From contig LDXM01000021.1 in assembly GCA_001443375.1 (NCBI GenBank), positions 1 through 49,900 of the forward strand: DNA of 49,900 bases. Reading direction: 5' to 3'. The first letter of the stretch is position 1. Each line of letters starts with the position of its first letter. The notes under the pieces are model-generated. The model was not told where the DNA came from. It was given only the letters and a program-made list of their open reading frames with translations, and ran no database searches. This stretch comes from Chloroflexi bacterium CSP1-4. GTDB lineage: Bacteria; Chloroflexota; Limnocylindria; Limnocylindrales; CSP1-4. Position numbers and translations under genes: made by a program. This document shows positions 34,186 through 43,449 of this stretch, piece by piece.

Positions 34186-34193
34186 CGCGCGTC

Positions 34194-34199
34194 AGTCTA
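34194..34199 (-). promoter_or_regulatory. -10 element of a probable leaderless promoter (methylase-like gene)
   Basis: TAGACT on the minus strand ends 8 nt before the ATG at 34185. It would drive the methylase-like and DUF885 genes as one transcript. Confidence 0.4.
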
Positions 34200-34267
34200 G
34201 CGACGGCGCGGGCGGCGGGACCGGCCGGCGCGATGCCCGGGCCGGGGCCGCGGGCGCCGGCGGGGGA

Positions 34268-35119
34268 TCAGCTCTCCTCGAGCTCCTCGGGCTCCTCGAC
34301 GAAGGCCTCCTCATCGGTGACCTCGACGGGCAGGACGCGCTCGATGTCCTCGATCTCCTCGTCCTCCTCGTCGAGCTCCAGGTCCTCCTCGAGGTCCATC
34401 TCCTCCCGCACCAGCGTGCCCTTCGTGTAGGGCCGCAGGTCGCTCACCTTGGCGGCCGTCGGGAAGGAGACCTTGCCGTAGTTGCGGGGGTCCTGGAAGA
34501 CCTCGCGGATGATGATGCGGACGTCCTTGTCGCCGAGACTGGTCACGCCCGCGGCGTACTTGTTGCCCTCCGCCACGAGCTTCAGGAGGCGTGCTGCGAC
34601 GGCCCGCTCGACCTTACCTATCGGCCGGCCGTTGGAGCGCGCGAGCAGCTCGGTGCCCTGGGGCACGAGCTCGACCAGGTCGCCCGGGTTCACCTGGGCC
34701 AGCTGGCGCGGCGTGGGCAGGTCGTAGAGGCCGGCGAACCCGGTCTTGCCGGTCTCCTCGACGAAGATGCTGACCGGGGCCTTGCTGCCCTGCGCCGCCG
34801 GCACCGTCTTCTCCCCTGCCTCGGCCAGCAGGATCCGCAACCGGTCGATGTTGCGCTCGGCGATCCGGTTCGTCGGGTCGAGCGCGAGCGCGGCCTGATA
34901 GTGCACGCGGGCCTCACCCAGCTCGCCCAGCTCCCAGTGGGCCTTGGCCAGCCGGTTCTCGGCGGGGCTGTCGGGACCGAGCTCGAGGATGCGCCGGTTC
35001 AGCTCCGCGGCGGCGGCCCAGTCGGCGCCGGTGGCCGCGGCGATGGCCTGCTCGGTCAGCTGCCGCTTGAGGCGGACGAGGTTCGTGCCGGCGCTTTCGG
35101 TGACGGGAGAGAAGCTCAT
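34268..35119 (-). CDS. TPR-repeat protein with acidic tail
   Basis: A 283-residue cytoplasmic protein. Residues about 15-85 carry two TPR-like units (AAAAELNRRILELGPDSPAE; GEARVHYQAALALDPTNRIA). A middle domain (GDLVELVPQGTELLARSNGR, GNKYAAGVTSLGDKDVRIII) has a strand-rich OB- or SH3-like pattern, and the last 45 residues are almost only Asp and Glu. TPR plus an acidic tail suggests a nucleic-acid-associated or ribosome-associated scaffold, which is inference. ATG at 35119 follows AAGGAG; a longer frame upstream lacks a ribosome site. Confidence 0.75.
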   Translation of the reverse strand: MSFSPVTESAGTNLVRLKRQLTEQAIAAATGADWAAAAELNRRILELGPDSPAENRLAKAHWELGELGEARVHYQAALALDPTNRIAERNIDRLRILLAEAGEKTVPAAQGSKAPVSIFVEETGKTGFAGLYDLPTPRQLAQVNPGDLVELVPQGTELLARSNGRPIGKVERAVAARLLKLVAEGNKYAAGVTSLGDKDVRIIIREVFQDPRNYGKVSFPTAAKVSDLRPYTKGTLVREEMDLEEDLELDEEDEEIEDIERVLPVEVTDEEAFVEEPEELEES

Positions 35120-35336
35120 GGTCTCCTTCGATCGGACGATCGCGGGCGCGGGCGGCGCCATGGGGAGGTCGAGTGGAAGCCGATGGGTTGTACCACCGCT
35201 ACGGACGAAGTGTCAAACGTGGGGGGCGCCACGGTAACGCTCCGGCCACAGGCGCGTCGCTACCTGTGATCGGTCGACAGGCTTCGCGGCCCGGGACCGA
35301 GAACCGACCGGACTCGATGCAACAGGAGGTGCCCCG

Positions 35337-36653
35337 ATGGGCCTCGATCAGCAACTCCATCACGGCCATACGAGGCGGCTGGCCGGCGCGCTCGCGCTGG
35401 CGGCCGCGCTCGTCCTGGCCTCCATCCAGGTGGCGTCGGCCGCCACGCTCAGCCGCGCCTGGCAGGCGAAGATCGGCGCCGGCACGGCCACGATCTCGGC
35501 TTACACGACCGGAACGGGCGCGCTCGCGCTCAAGCTGAGCGGTCTCAAGGCGTCCACGGGCTACGCCACCGTCCTCTACCGTGGGACATGCAGCGCGGTC
35601 GGCGCGAAGCTGCTGACGCTGGCCTCGTTCACGACCACGAGCGCAGGTGCGGCGAGCAAGACGATCACCCTGACGTCGTCGCAGGTTTCGGCCATCACAG
35701 GCGCCACGAGCGGCATGGGCACGATCGCCATCCGCGTGGGATCGGGCTCGCTCACGAAGTGCGGGCCGTTCACCGTCCAGCCGGTCGTGGCCGCCCGGGT
35801 CAGCGTGGGCCACAGCGCCTTCGGACTCGCCGCCGATGGCACGGCCGTCTGGGTGACGAACTTCGATGACGGCACGGTCAGCCGGATCGACCCGGCCACC
35901 AACACGGTGACGGCGACGATCACGGTGGGTAGGTCCCCGGACAGCGTCGCAAGCGATGGAACGGCGGTCTGGGTGACGAACTCGGAGGACAGCACCGTCA
36001 GCCGGATCGACCCGGCGACGAACGCCGTCACGGCGACGGTGCCCGTCGGGACGGACCCCCGCGGCGTTGCGGTCGGTGGCGGAGCGGTCTGGGTCGCGAA
36101 CTGGGGCGCGAATAGCGTCAGCCGGATCGACTCGGCGACGAACGCCATCGCAGCGACGGTGCCCGTCGGGCTGGGCCCAGGCGGCATCGCCTTCGGCGAA
36201 AGTGCGGTGTGGGTCACCAACTGGGGCGATGGCACGGTCTCCCGCATCGACCCGGCGACGAACACCGTCGCCGCCACGATCCCGGTCGGGTCCGTGGATT
36301 CGGTGGTGGCTGGAGGCGGGTCGGTCTGGGTCTCGGTTTGGGGCTTCCCGGTGGCCGCGAATGGCTCGGTCGCACGGATCGATCCAGCGACCAACACGGT
36401 GACGTCGCAGGTGACCGTCGGCTACGACCCCACCGGCATGGCCATCGTCGGCGACACGCTCTACGTCGCACTGTCCGGCGATCCCACGATCGTCCAGGTG
36501 CGCGCGGGCGCAGTCACCGCCCGGACCTCAGTCGGCATGAAGTCGTACGGGCTGGCGGTCGGCAACGGGTCGCTCTGGGTGCTCCACCCCGTGGCCTCCG
36601 GCATCGCCAACTCGGGCTTGTTCGCCGGAGGTGTCACCCGGCTGAACATCTGA
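35337..36653 (+). CDS. Secreted beta-propeller protein, YncE/Vgb-like
   Basis: A 438-residue exported protein. The signal peptide is RRLAGALALAAALVLASIQV with cleavage after VASA. An N-terminal beta domain to about residue 155 precedes a propeller of six ~42-residue blades, each with the pattern AVWVTNFDDGTVSRIDPATN followed by TVTATITVG. The repeats are near-identical at DNA level, especially RIDPATNTV. Vgb and YncE proteins of this form are a lyase and a DNA-binding periplasmic protein, but the catalytic residues cannot be placed here, so binding is as likely. GGAGG stands 8 nt before the ATG. Confidence 0.85.
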   Translation: MGLDQQLHHGHTRRLAGALALAAALVLASIQVASAATLSRAWQAKIGAGTATISAYTTGTGALALKLSGLKASTGYATVLYRGTCSAVGAKLLTLASFTTTSAGAASKTITLTSSQVSAITGATSGMGTIAIRVGSGSLTKCGPFTVQPVVAARVSVGHSAFGLAADGTAVWVTNFDDGTVSRIDPATNTVTATITVGRSPDSVASDGTAVWVTNSEDSTVSRIDPATNAVTATVPVGTDPRGVAVGGGAVWVANWGANSVSRIDSATNAIAATVPVGLGPGGIAFGESAVWVTNWGDGTVSRIDPATNTVAATIPVGSVDSVVAGGGSVWVSVWGFPVAANGSVARIDPATNTVTSQVTVGYDPTGMAIVGDTLYVALSGDPTIVQVRAGAVTARTSVGMKSYGLAVGNGSLWVLHPVASGIANSGLFAGGVTRLNI

Positions 36654-36662
36654 CCCGTCGAG

Positions 36663-36722
36663 CGCCCGGCGGCGTCGCGGCCCACCACGATGGTCGTGGG
36701 CGGGCTCCGATCCCGCCGGGCG
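36663..36722 (+). terminator. Nested hairpin between propeller and subtilase genes
   Basis: CGCCCGGCGG (36663-36672) pairs perfectly with CCGCCGGGCG (36713-36722), and inside it CCCAC (36681-36685) pairs with GTGGG (36696-36700). The outer 10 bp stem is strong. It starts 9 nt after the propeller stop and ends 36 nt before the subtilase ATG, so it may be a terminator without U-tract or a leader structure for the subtilase. Confidence 0.5.
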
Positions 36723-36758
36723 TACCCTGTGCGACGTGATCTCCATGAGGATGAAGCG

Positions 36759-39380
36759 ATGCTGACGCGGCGGACACGGCGCCCGCGTGGATCGGCGATC
36801 GTGGCGGCGATCGGCCTGCTGGTCGCGGTGGCGCTCGGACCCGCCACAGGGTCCGTCGTGCGCGCGGCGGATCCGCTCGCGCCATCGGGGCAGCGCACAA
36901 CGACGCGTGACGTCCCAGAGGTCCTGCGGGGCGGGCTGCGAGTGCTCGCCTCGGATCGGCTGGCGAGCCGAGAGCATCGCACCATCCTGGGCGAGCTCAT
37001 CACTCGGGAGGGACGTTTCGGGACCGAGGTCGCGGTCACGATCAGGCTCGACGGCGCCGCCGACGCCGGCAGCGTGTCCCGACTCGCACGTACCGGCGCT
37101 CGGGTCGTGAACATCGGGTCCCGGACCGTGGAGGCCTATCTCGCGCCTGATGCGCTTTCGGCCCTTGCCAGCCTCCCCGAGGTCCGCTCGGTCAGGGCGA
37201 TCCCGCGACATCGACCCTCCTACGTGAGCCTTGGCGTGAGCCTGCACGGCGCCTCGAGCTGGCAGACGGCCGGGATCAACGGGGCGGGCGTCAAGGTCGG
37301 GATCATCGACGTCGGCTTTGGCGGTCTGGTCGCTCGCCTCGGGACCGAGCTTCCCTCGACGGTGCACGCCCGCTGCTACGCCGAGGTTGGTGCATACACG
37401 AGCGACGTTTCAGCGTGCGACAACGGCGAAGTCCACGGCACCGCGGTCGCGGAGACAGTCGCCGACATGGCTCCCGGCGTGGAGCTGTTCATCGCGAACC
37501 CGATCTCCATGCTGGATACGCAGCAGACGGTCGCCTGGTTGACCTCGAACGGGGTCCGGATCATCAACGCGTCCTGGTCGTCCGACTACCTCTTCGAAGG
37601 GCCAGGCGATGGGACGTCCCCGTATCCGGACTCGACCTATGCCCTGGTGGACCAGGCCGTGGCCGGCGGGGCGCTCTGGGTGAACTCAGCGGGCAACATG
37701 GGCGACGCGGGCTGGACCGGGAGCTGGGCGGACGCCGACGCCGACGGGCTGCTCGAATGGTCCGGAAGTGACGAGCTCAATCGGATCACGCTCGCGGCCG
37801 GCGACGAGGTCGCCGTGGCGATCCGCTGGGCGGACCCGTGGGGCGCCGCGGCGAACGACTACAACCTCCAGCTGCTTCAGGGCGCCACCGTGGTCGCCGC
37901 GGGCGAAGACCTCCAGGCCGGCGCGGGCGACCCGTTCGAGATCCTCGAGTACACGGCAGCTGTCACGGGTACGTTTGCCATCAGGATCGTGCGGGCCGCC
38001 GGCGCGCCGACCACTCGGATGCAGCTGCTCGTCTACGGTCTGCGTGACACCGTCAGCTACCAGGTGCCCGCCGGGACCCTGCCCGCCCCGGCCGACAGCG
38101 CGAACCCGGGCATGGTGACCGTCGGCGCCGTCAACGTGGCGTCGCCGGGGACCATCGAGCCCTACAGCTCGCGCGGCCCGACCGTCGACGGTCGGATCAA
38201 GCCGGACCTCGTCGCCATCGATTGCGCGCCGACGACGGTGACCGCGTTCTTCTGCGGGACGAGCGAGTCGGCACCGTTCGTCACTGGAGCCGCCACCCTC
38301 ATCCTCCAGGTGAGCCCCGGCCTCGCGCCCGCCCAGCTCGCCGCCCAGCTCCGGTCCCACACGGTCCCCCTCGGCAGTCCCGTCCCCGACGCGACCCACG
38401 GCTGGGGCCGGCTCGACCTCGGATCGGCGCCGATCGCTCCGGCCGGCGGCCTGGCGTTCTCGTACCCACCCACCGGGGCGGTGGCGGGCGCGCAGCTGAC
38501 CGGCCAGCCGGCGATCAGGATCGTCGACGTCGGCGGAAACACGGTGTCCACGGGCAGCTCGAGCACGGCGACCGTGACACTCGCCCTGGGGTCGAACCCG
38601 ACCGGCGCGACGCTCGCCTGCGACGCGGGTCTCTCGAAGGCCGCGGTCGCGGGCATCGCCCACTTCACCGGCTGCTCGATCGACAAGCCCGGCGCCGGGT
38701 ACACGATCGGAGCATCGATGCCGGTCCTGCCGCCGGTCGTCTCGGCCCCGTTCGAGATCCTGGCGGAAGGCTCGTCGCTGCCGCTGACGATCTCTTCGAG
38801 CGCGGGCACCATCACCTGGCCGGCGGGCGTCACCCTCGCGGGCCTGTTCGCGCCGATCCCGGCAAGCTCAGGGCGCTTGATCGAGTTCCAGAGATCGCTC
38901 GACGGGATCCGCTGGACCGCCATCGGGTCGGGGACGACCGATTCGGCAGGTCTGGCCGGGCTGGCGAACCAGCCGACGACGAGCGTCCGGTACCGGGCGT
39001 TCTACGCCGGTGCGCCGGACCTTCCGGCCGCGACGAGCTACCCGATCACGGTGACGGTTCGCCAGAAGCTCGCGCTCAGCGCGTCGGTCCGGCCGCCGCG
39101 GACGATCACCGTGGGGAGGACCGTCACGTTCACCTCGACGGTCAGGCCTCCGCCCGGGGACCTCCCGCGGGCGAAGGTGACCTTCGTCGTCTATCGGCGC
39201 CTGGGAACGTCCTGGGTCCTCTTCCGGCGCGTGGATGTCCTCACTGACACCGCCGGCAGGGCGCGCTTCAGCTGGCGCTTCTCGAGGACCGGCTCCTGGT
39301 ACGTTCGCGCGAGGGCGATGGCGACCCCCTACGTCGCGGCGAGTGCCTGGAGCCCGGTCGCCCGCTACGACGTGAGGTAG
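36759..39380 (+). CDS. Secreted S8 subtilisin-family serine protease
   Basis: An 873-residue secreted subtilase. The signal peptide RGSAIVAAIGLLVAVALGPA precedes a propeptide. Catalytic Asp is in GVKVGIIDVGFGGL (about residue 183), His in GEVHGTAVAETVADMAPG (about 225), Asn in LWVNSAGNMGDAG and Ser in FFCGTSESAPFVTGAATLIL (about 501). After the protease come two or three Ig-like or Bacterial Ig domains (VTVRQKLALSASVRPPRTIT and a final FSWRFSRTGSWYVRARAMAT), typical cell-surface-binding tails. The ATG at 36759 follows GAGG 8 nt upstream. It probably degrades extracellular protein. Confidence 0.9.
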   Translation: MLTRRTRRPRGSAIVAAIGLLVAVALGPATGSVVRAADPLAPSGQRTTTRDVPEVLRGGLRVLASDRLASREHRTILGELITREGRFGTEVAVTIRLDGAADAGSVSRLARTGARVVNIGSRTVEAYLAPDALSALASLPEVRSVRAIPRHRPSYVSLGVSLHGASSWQTAGINGAGVKVGIIDVGFGGLVARLGTELPSTVHARCYAEVGAYTSDVSACDNGEVHGTAVAETVADMAPGVELFIANPISMLDTQQTVAWLTSNGVRIINASWSSDYLFEGPGDGTSPYPDSTYALVDQAVAGGALWVNSAGNMGDAGWTGSWADADADGLLEWSGSDELNRITLAAGDEVAVAIRWADPWGAAANDYNLQLLQGATVVAAGEDLQAGAGDPFEILEYTAAVTGTFAIRIVRAAGAPTTRMQLLVYGLRDTVSYQVPAGTLPAPADSANPGMVTVGAVNVASPGTIEPYSSRGPTVDGRIKPDLVAIDCAPTTVTAFFCGTSESAPFVTGAATLILQVSPGLAPAQLAAQLRSHTVPLGSPVPDATHGWGRLDLGSAPIAPAGGLAFSYPPTGAVAGAQLTGQPAIRIVDVGGNTVSTGSSSTATVTLALGSNPTGATLACDAGLSKAAVAGIAHFTGCSIDKPGAGYTIGASMPVLPPVVSAPFEILAEGSSLPLTISSSAGTITWPAGVTLAGLFAPIPASSGRLIEFQRSLDGIRWTAIGSGTTDSAGLAGLANQPTTSVRYRAFYAGAPDLPAATSYPITVTVRQKLALSASVRPPRTITVGRTVTFTSTVRPPPGDLPRAKVTFVVYRRLGTSWVLFRRVDVLTDTAGRARFSWRFSRTGSWYVRARAMATPYVAASAWSPVARYDVR

Positions 39381-39383
39381 GCC

Positions 39384-39400
39384 GCCGGACGCGCTCCGGC
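39384..39400. terminator. Bidirectional terminator-like hairpin
   Basis: GCCGGA (39384-39389), loop CGCGC, TCCGGC (39395-39400): a perfect 6 bp stem in the 38 bp gap between convergent genes, suited to stop both. Confidence 0.5.
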
Positions 39401-39418
39401 CCGTTGCGGCCGCTTCCC

Positions 39419-40225
39419 CTACCGCACGAGCAGGTTCCAGGCCACCACGCCGGCCAAGGCGAGCGCGAGCACGAGGTACTCCCACAGCCAGCCGGCCGAG
39501 CGCCGCTCGGCGCCGGGCGCGGCCCGGTACGCGCTCCAGAGGTAGAAGATGCCGGCCAGGATGGCCGGCCCCAGCAGCCGCGGCAGGGCCAGGGCGCGCA
39601 GGAGTGCCGCGCCGACGCCGATGACGACGGCGAAGGTGCCGGCTGCCCAGGCCGCCTCGATGAGATCGGGGGCACGCGCGGCGGCGAGACGATAGCCGAG
39701 CAGGAAGGCGACGACGCCGTCGGCGACCGCGAGCAGCAACAGGCTTCCCTGGTCGATCGCGGCCGGCTCGGTGGTCCCCGGCAGCGGCGCCGCCAGGCCC
39801 GCGTAGATCGCGCCGGCGACGCTCGCGAAGCCGAGGAAGGCGAGCAGCACGACGACCGGCACCAGCTGCCGTCCGCGCCGCGCCCGCGCATCGTCGGCCG
39901 GACCCATCAGCCGCGCCTCGAGGAGCAGCGTCGCCACCAGCAGCAGGCCGCCGCCCATCAGGATGGCCGCCAGGGCCGGGCCGACGCCGGCCAGATGGGC
40001 CATCCCGGCGAGCGCCATGGCCGCCACGGCGGGCGTCGCCAGCGACTCGATCGGCACGCCGCGCGGGTCCACCTCGGCGAGGAAGTGGAAGGCGCCGAAG
40101 GCGGCCGCCGCCCCGACGATCAGCGCGCCGAGCCAGACGGCCGGTCCCTCCAGCAAAGAGGCAAGGGCGGCCAGCACCACGAGGAGCACGGCGAGGTTGA
40201 CGGCGCGCGAGCGTTCGGTCCGCAT
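39419..40225 (-). CDS. Multi-pass membrane protein, unknown
   Basis: A 268-residue membrane protein with about eight hydrophobic helices, e.g. LAVLLVVLAALASLL, IGVGAALLRALALPRLLGP and WEYLVLALALAGVVAWNLLV at the C-terminus. A short loop (LEARLMGPADDARARRGRQL) is the main polar segment. No catalytic motif seen. TAGACT lies 9 nt upstream of the ATG. The PolX gene ends 20 nt upstream in the same direction, so they may be cotranscribed. Confidence 0.75.
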   Translation of the reverse strand: MRTERSRAVNLAVLLVVLAALASLLEGPAVWLGALIVGAAAAFGAFHFLAEVDPRGVPIESLATPAVAAMALAGMAHLAGVGPALAAILMGGGLLLVATLLLEARLMGPADDARARRGRQLVPVVVLLAFLGFASVAGAIYAGLAAPLPGTTEPAAIDQGSLLLLAVADGVVAFLLGYRLAAARAPDLIEAAWAAGTFAVVIGVGAALLRALALPRLLGPAILAGIFYLWSAYRAAPGAERRSAGWLWEYLVLALALAGVVAWNLLVR

Positions 40226-40234
40226 CGTCGGTGG

Positions 40235-40240
40235 AGTCTA
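40235..40240 (-). promoter_or_regulatory. -10 element of a probable near-leaderless promoter (membrane protein)
   Basis: TAGACT on the minus strand ends 9 nt before the ATG at 40225, in the gap after polX. Confidence 0.35.
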
Positions 40241-40245
40241 GGCCG

Positions 40246-42132
40246 TCAGGCGACGGTGCGGTCGCCGCGCAGCCAGGCCAGGAAGGCCTCGCGGGAGCGC
40301 GTGTTCAGCACATCGGCCGCCTCGAGCCAGCCGCGCCGGGCGACCGCCGTGCCCCAGGCGAGGTTGTCCAGCTCGTGGCGGTAGTGGGCGTCGGAGCCGA
40401 TCACGAAGCGGCACCCGAGCGCCCTGGCCCGGCGGATGCGGCGATCGTCGAGGTCGAGGCGCTCGTCGGAGCCGTTGATCTCGAGGAGCGTGCCGGTCTC
40501 CGCGGCCGCGGCGTAGAAGGCGTCCCAGTCGAGGTCGAGGTCCTCGCGGCTGCCGATCTTGCGGCCCGAGGGATGGCAGACGATGTCCACGTGCGGGTTG
40601 CGCATGGCCCCGAGGTAGCGGGCCGTGAGGCGCGCTCGGGGCTGGCCGCGCCCGACGTGGAGGCTGGCCGCCACGACGTCGAATCGCTCCAGCAGCTCGT
40701 CGGGGTAGTCCAGGCTGCCGTCGGGGCGGATCTCCAGCTCGCACCCGTGGAGGAGCCGGAAGCCGTCGGGGTGCCCGCCCTCCGGCGCGCTGCCGGCCGC
40801 TTCCTCGTGCGCGAAGCGCCCGTTCAGCTCGCCCACGATGCGCCGCTGGCGCTCGACGCGATCGGGCGTCAGGCCGCGCGCGACGGCCAGGCTCTGCGTG
40901 TGGTCCGACAGCACGTGGTAGGCGTAGCCGCGGGCCCGGGCCAGCCCGGCCAGCTCGTCGATGGGCAGGTGCCCGTCCGACCAGTCGGAGTGGCTGTGAC
41001 AATCGCCCTGCAGGTCGCCCAGCTCCACGAGGCGCGGCAGCCGACGCTCGAGCGCCGCCTCGACCTCTCCGGCATCCTCGCGCAGCTCGGGCGGGATGAG
41101 CGGCAGGCCGAGGAAGGCGTAGACCTCCGCCTCGGTGGGGAACGTGCGCAGCTCGGCCGCGGCTCCGGTGAGCGGCTCGCCATCCGCGCCCAGGCGCAGG
41201 AAGCCGTGCTCCGACAGGCTCCAGCCACGTTCCCGGGCCATACCCCGCAGGCGCACGTTGTGGGCCGCCGAGCCGGTGAAGTGGACGAGGTACGATCCGG
41301 CCGCCCCCTCGGGCATGACCATCAGGTCCACCTGCGGGCCGCGCTCCAGCTCGACTGCCGCCTTGTGGACGCCGCGATTCAATACCCTCGCCACGGACGG
41401 CAGCGCGGTGAAACGGGCCACGACCGCGGCCGGGTCGTCCGTGTCGGCCAGGAGGTCCAGGTCGCCGACCGTCTCGCGCCGGCGGCGGAAGGAACCGGCG
41501 GGGATGAGCGCGCGCAGGCCCGGCGTCCCCTGCAGGGCGGCCATGATCCCGCCGATGGCCTCGGCTGCCTCGCCCAGGCGCATCCGCCGTGAGCGCCCCT
41601 CGAGGCCAACCAGGCCGGCCAGGATGCGCTCCTCCGCCTTCGGACCCATGCCCCGCACCCCACGCAGTCGCCCGGCGCGGACGGCTGCCTCGAGCTCCGC
41701 CGGGCTCGTCACCCCAAGGGTCTCGTGGAGCTCGCGCACGGTCCGGGGCCCCAGGCCGGGCACGGCGAGCAGGTCGAGCAGCGAGGGCGGCACCTCGCGC
41801 CGCAGGCGGTCGTGGAAGCGGAGGCGGCCGGTGTCGGCCAGCTCGGCCAGCTTCTCGTCGATGGCCCGACCCACGCCCGGCAGCCGCGGCGCATGGCCTT
41901 CGCGGTAGGCCCGGGCGACCTCCACGGGGCTGTCGGAGATGGCGTCGGCGGCACGGTGATAGGCCTGCGCCTTGAAGATCAGCTCGCCTTTGAGCTCCAC
42001 GAGGTCGCCGATCTGGTGGAAGATGCGCGCCAGCTCGGCGTTGGAGAGGAGCGGCACCTCGTCGCCCCGCGCGGCGCTCGGCCGCGCCTCGAGCGGCTCC
42101 TCTGGGGTCGTGGCGGGACGCGGCTCGGGCAT
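40246..42132 (-). CDS. polX: Family X DNA polymerase with PHP domain
   Basis: A 628-residue PolX. The 8 kDa lyase-type domain with helix-hairpin-helix motifs (DLLAVPGLGPRTVRELHETL) is followed by the palm with GSFRRRRETVGDLDLLADTD, the two catalytic aspartates in GDLD and a third in PQVDLMVM. The C-terminal PHP domain has DCHSHSDWSDGHLPIDELAG, YAYHVLSDHTQSL, VVAASLH, VDIVCHPSG and VIGSDAHYRHE, all metal ligands present, giving 3'-5' exonuclease activity. PolX fills short gaps in base-excision repair and may aid double-strand break repair. Confidence 0.95.
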   Translation of the reverse strand: MPEPRPATTPEEPLEARPSAARGDEVPLLSNAELARIFHQIGDLVELKGELIFKAQAYHRAADAISDSPVEVARAYREGHAPRLPGVGRAIDEKLAELADTGRLRFHDRLRREVPPSLLDLLAVPGLGPRTVRELHETLGVTSPAELEAAVRAGRLRGVRGMGPKAEERILAGLVGLEGRSRRMRLGEAAEAIGGIMAALQGTPGLRALIPAGSFRRRRETVGDLDLLADTDDPAAVVARFTALPSVARVLNRGVHKAAVELERGPQVDLMVMPEGAAGSYLVHFTGSAAHNVRLRGMARERGWSLSEHGFLRLGADGEPLTGAAAELRTFPTEAEVYAFLGLPLIPPELREDAGEVEAALERRLPRLVELGDLQGDCHSHSDWSDGHLPIDELAGLARARGYAYHVLSDHTQSLAVARGLTPDRVERQRRIVGELNGRFAHEEAAGSAPEGGHPDGFRLLHGCELEIRPDGSLDYPDELLERFDVVAASLHVGRGQPRARLTARYLGAMRNPHVDIVCHPSGRKIGSREDLDLDWDAFYAAAAETGTLLEINGSDERLDLDDRRIRRARALGCRFVIGSDAHYRHELDNLAWGTAVARRGWLEAADVLNTRSREAFLAWLRGDRTVA

Positions 42133-42165
42133 CGGCGTCAGTGTGCGGCAGGCGCCCGGCCGCCG

Positions 42166-43416
42166 TCACGCCGCCGTTTCGTCGACCACCACCCGGTCGC
42201 GGCCGCGCCGCTTCGCCGCGTAGAGGGCGCGATCGGCGCGCTCCACCAGCTCGGTCACGGCGAGGCCCGTCTCGCCGCCCACGGCGACGCCCACCGACAC
42301 GCTGACGGGATCCTCGATGCCAAGCTGGCGCGTCGGCACCTCGGCCACGGCGTCGTGGATGCGCTGCGCGACCTCCACCGCCTGCTCCAGCGTGGCCCGG
42401 CGCAGGATGACCGCGAACTCCTCACCGCCGTAGCGGCACGGCGTGTCCTCGCTGCGGAGGGCGCCGGCGATGGCCCGCCCCACCTCGCGCAGGACGGCAT
42501 CGCCGGCGGCATGACCGTGGCGGTCGTTGAGCTTCTTGAAGTGGTCGATGTCGATCATCAGCACGCCCAGGGCGTCGCCGACCCGGCGGCCCTGCGTCAG
42601 GATCGAGGCCAGCTCGTCGAAGTGGCGCCGGTTGGGCAGGCCGGTCAGTGCGTCGATGCGTGCCCTGGTCTCCGCCGCCTGCTGGGCATGGACGCGGGCC
42701 AGCGCCACGGACAGCTCACCGGCGGCCGACTCGAGGAGCTCATGGTCGGCGGCCGTCCAGGACTCCCCGGTACGGCGGGAGAGGAGCAGGACGCCGATGA
42801 CCGCGCCGTCCGCCAACAGGGGCGCGTCCAGTGTGTGACGGAGGCCGTAGGCGGCGCGCAGTCGCCCGACCAGCCGCTCCTCGACCTCGCGGCGCGCCTC
42901 CGACGAGTCGGCGGCGTCGGCGTGCCCCGGGTCCGGCACCAGCAAGTCGGCGGGCAGCGTCGTGCGCGATGGGGGCACGGTGAGGCTCGCGGAGACGAGC
43001 GTGGCCTCGATGACGCGGTCGGCGGGGCGCAGGCGGGCGACGATGACGTGGTCCGCTCCGGACGCCCCGCGCAGCGCGTCCACGATGGCCGTGACGATGG
43101 CGTCGGGCGAGGCGGATCGGGCCAGGCCCTGCATGAGGCGCGTGAAGCTCACGCCGGTGGCGCGCTCGCGGGCGGCGAGGATGCGCTGCGCCCGCCGCTG
43201 CACGAGGAGGCCCGCGCCGACCACGAGGACGGCCAGCGCGGTGAGCCAGTCCACCAACCCCGCCGGGCCGGCGACGATGCGGACGAGGATCAGCAGCCCC
43301 AGGAGGGCGAGGCTCACCGTGGTGGTGCGGTCGATGACCCGGATGGCCCGGACGATGGTCTCGTCGGGAAGACCGCGCGGTGATTCGAGTCCGGTGCCCA
43401 CGTCGGACACGAGCAT
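42166..43416 (-). CDS. Membrane GAF-GGDEF diguanylate cyclase
   Basis: A 416-residue protein. Two membrane segments (TTTVSLALLGLLILVRIVAG; LTALAVLVVGAGLLV) are followed by a GAF domain and a GGDEF domain. The active site is YGGEEFAVIL, preceded by LRSEDTPCRYGGEEF, in which RxxD five residues upstream is a complete inhibitory c-di-GMP site. It should make c-di-GMP from GTP and be product-inhibited. It is followed by another diguanylate cyclase gene on the same strand, 34 nt apart. Confidence 0.92.
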   Translation of the reverse strand: MLVSDVGTGLESPRGLPDETIVRAIRVIDRTTTVSLALLGLLILVRIVAGPAGLVDWLTALAVLVVGAGLLVQRRAQRILAARERATGVSFTRLMQGLARSASPDAIVTAIVDALRGASGADHVIVARLRPADRVIEATLVSASLTVPPSRTTLPADLLVPDPGHADAADSSEARREVEERLVGRLRAAYGLRHTLDAPLLADGAVIGVLLLSRRTGESWTAADHELLESAAGELSVALARVHAQQAAETRARIDALTGLPNRRHFDELASILTQGRRVGDALGVLMIDIDHFKKLNDRHGHAAGDAVLREVGRAIAGALRSEDTPCRYGGEEFAVILRRATLEQAVEVAQRIHDAVAEVPTRQLGIEDPVSVSVGVAVGGETGLAVTELVERADRALYAAKRRGRDRVVVDETAA

Positions 43417-43449
43417 GGGGCCGGTGCGGTGCGGTGTCCAGCCGTCCGG

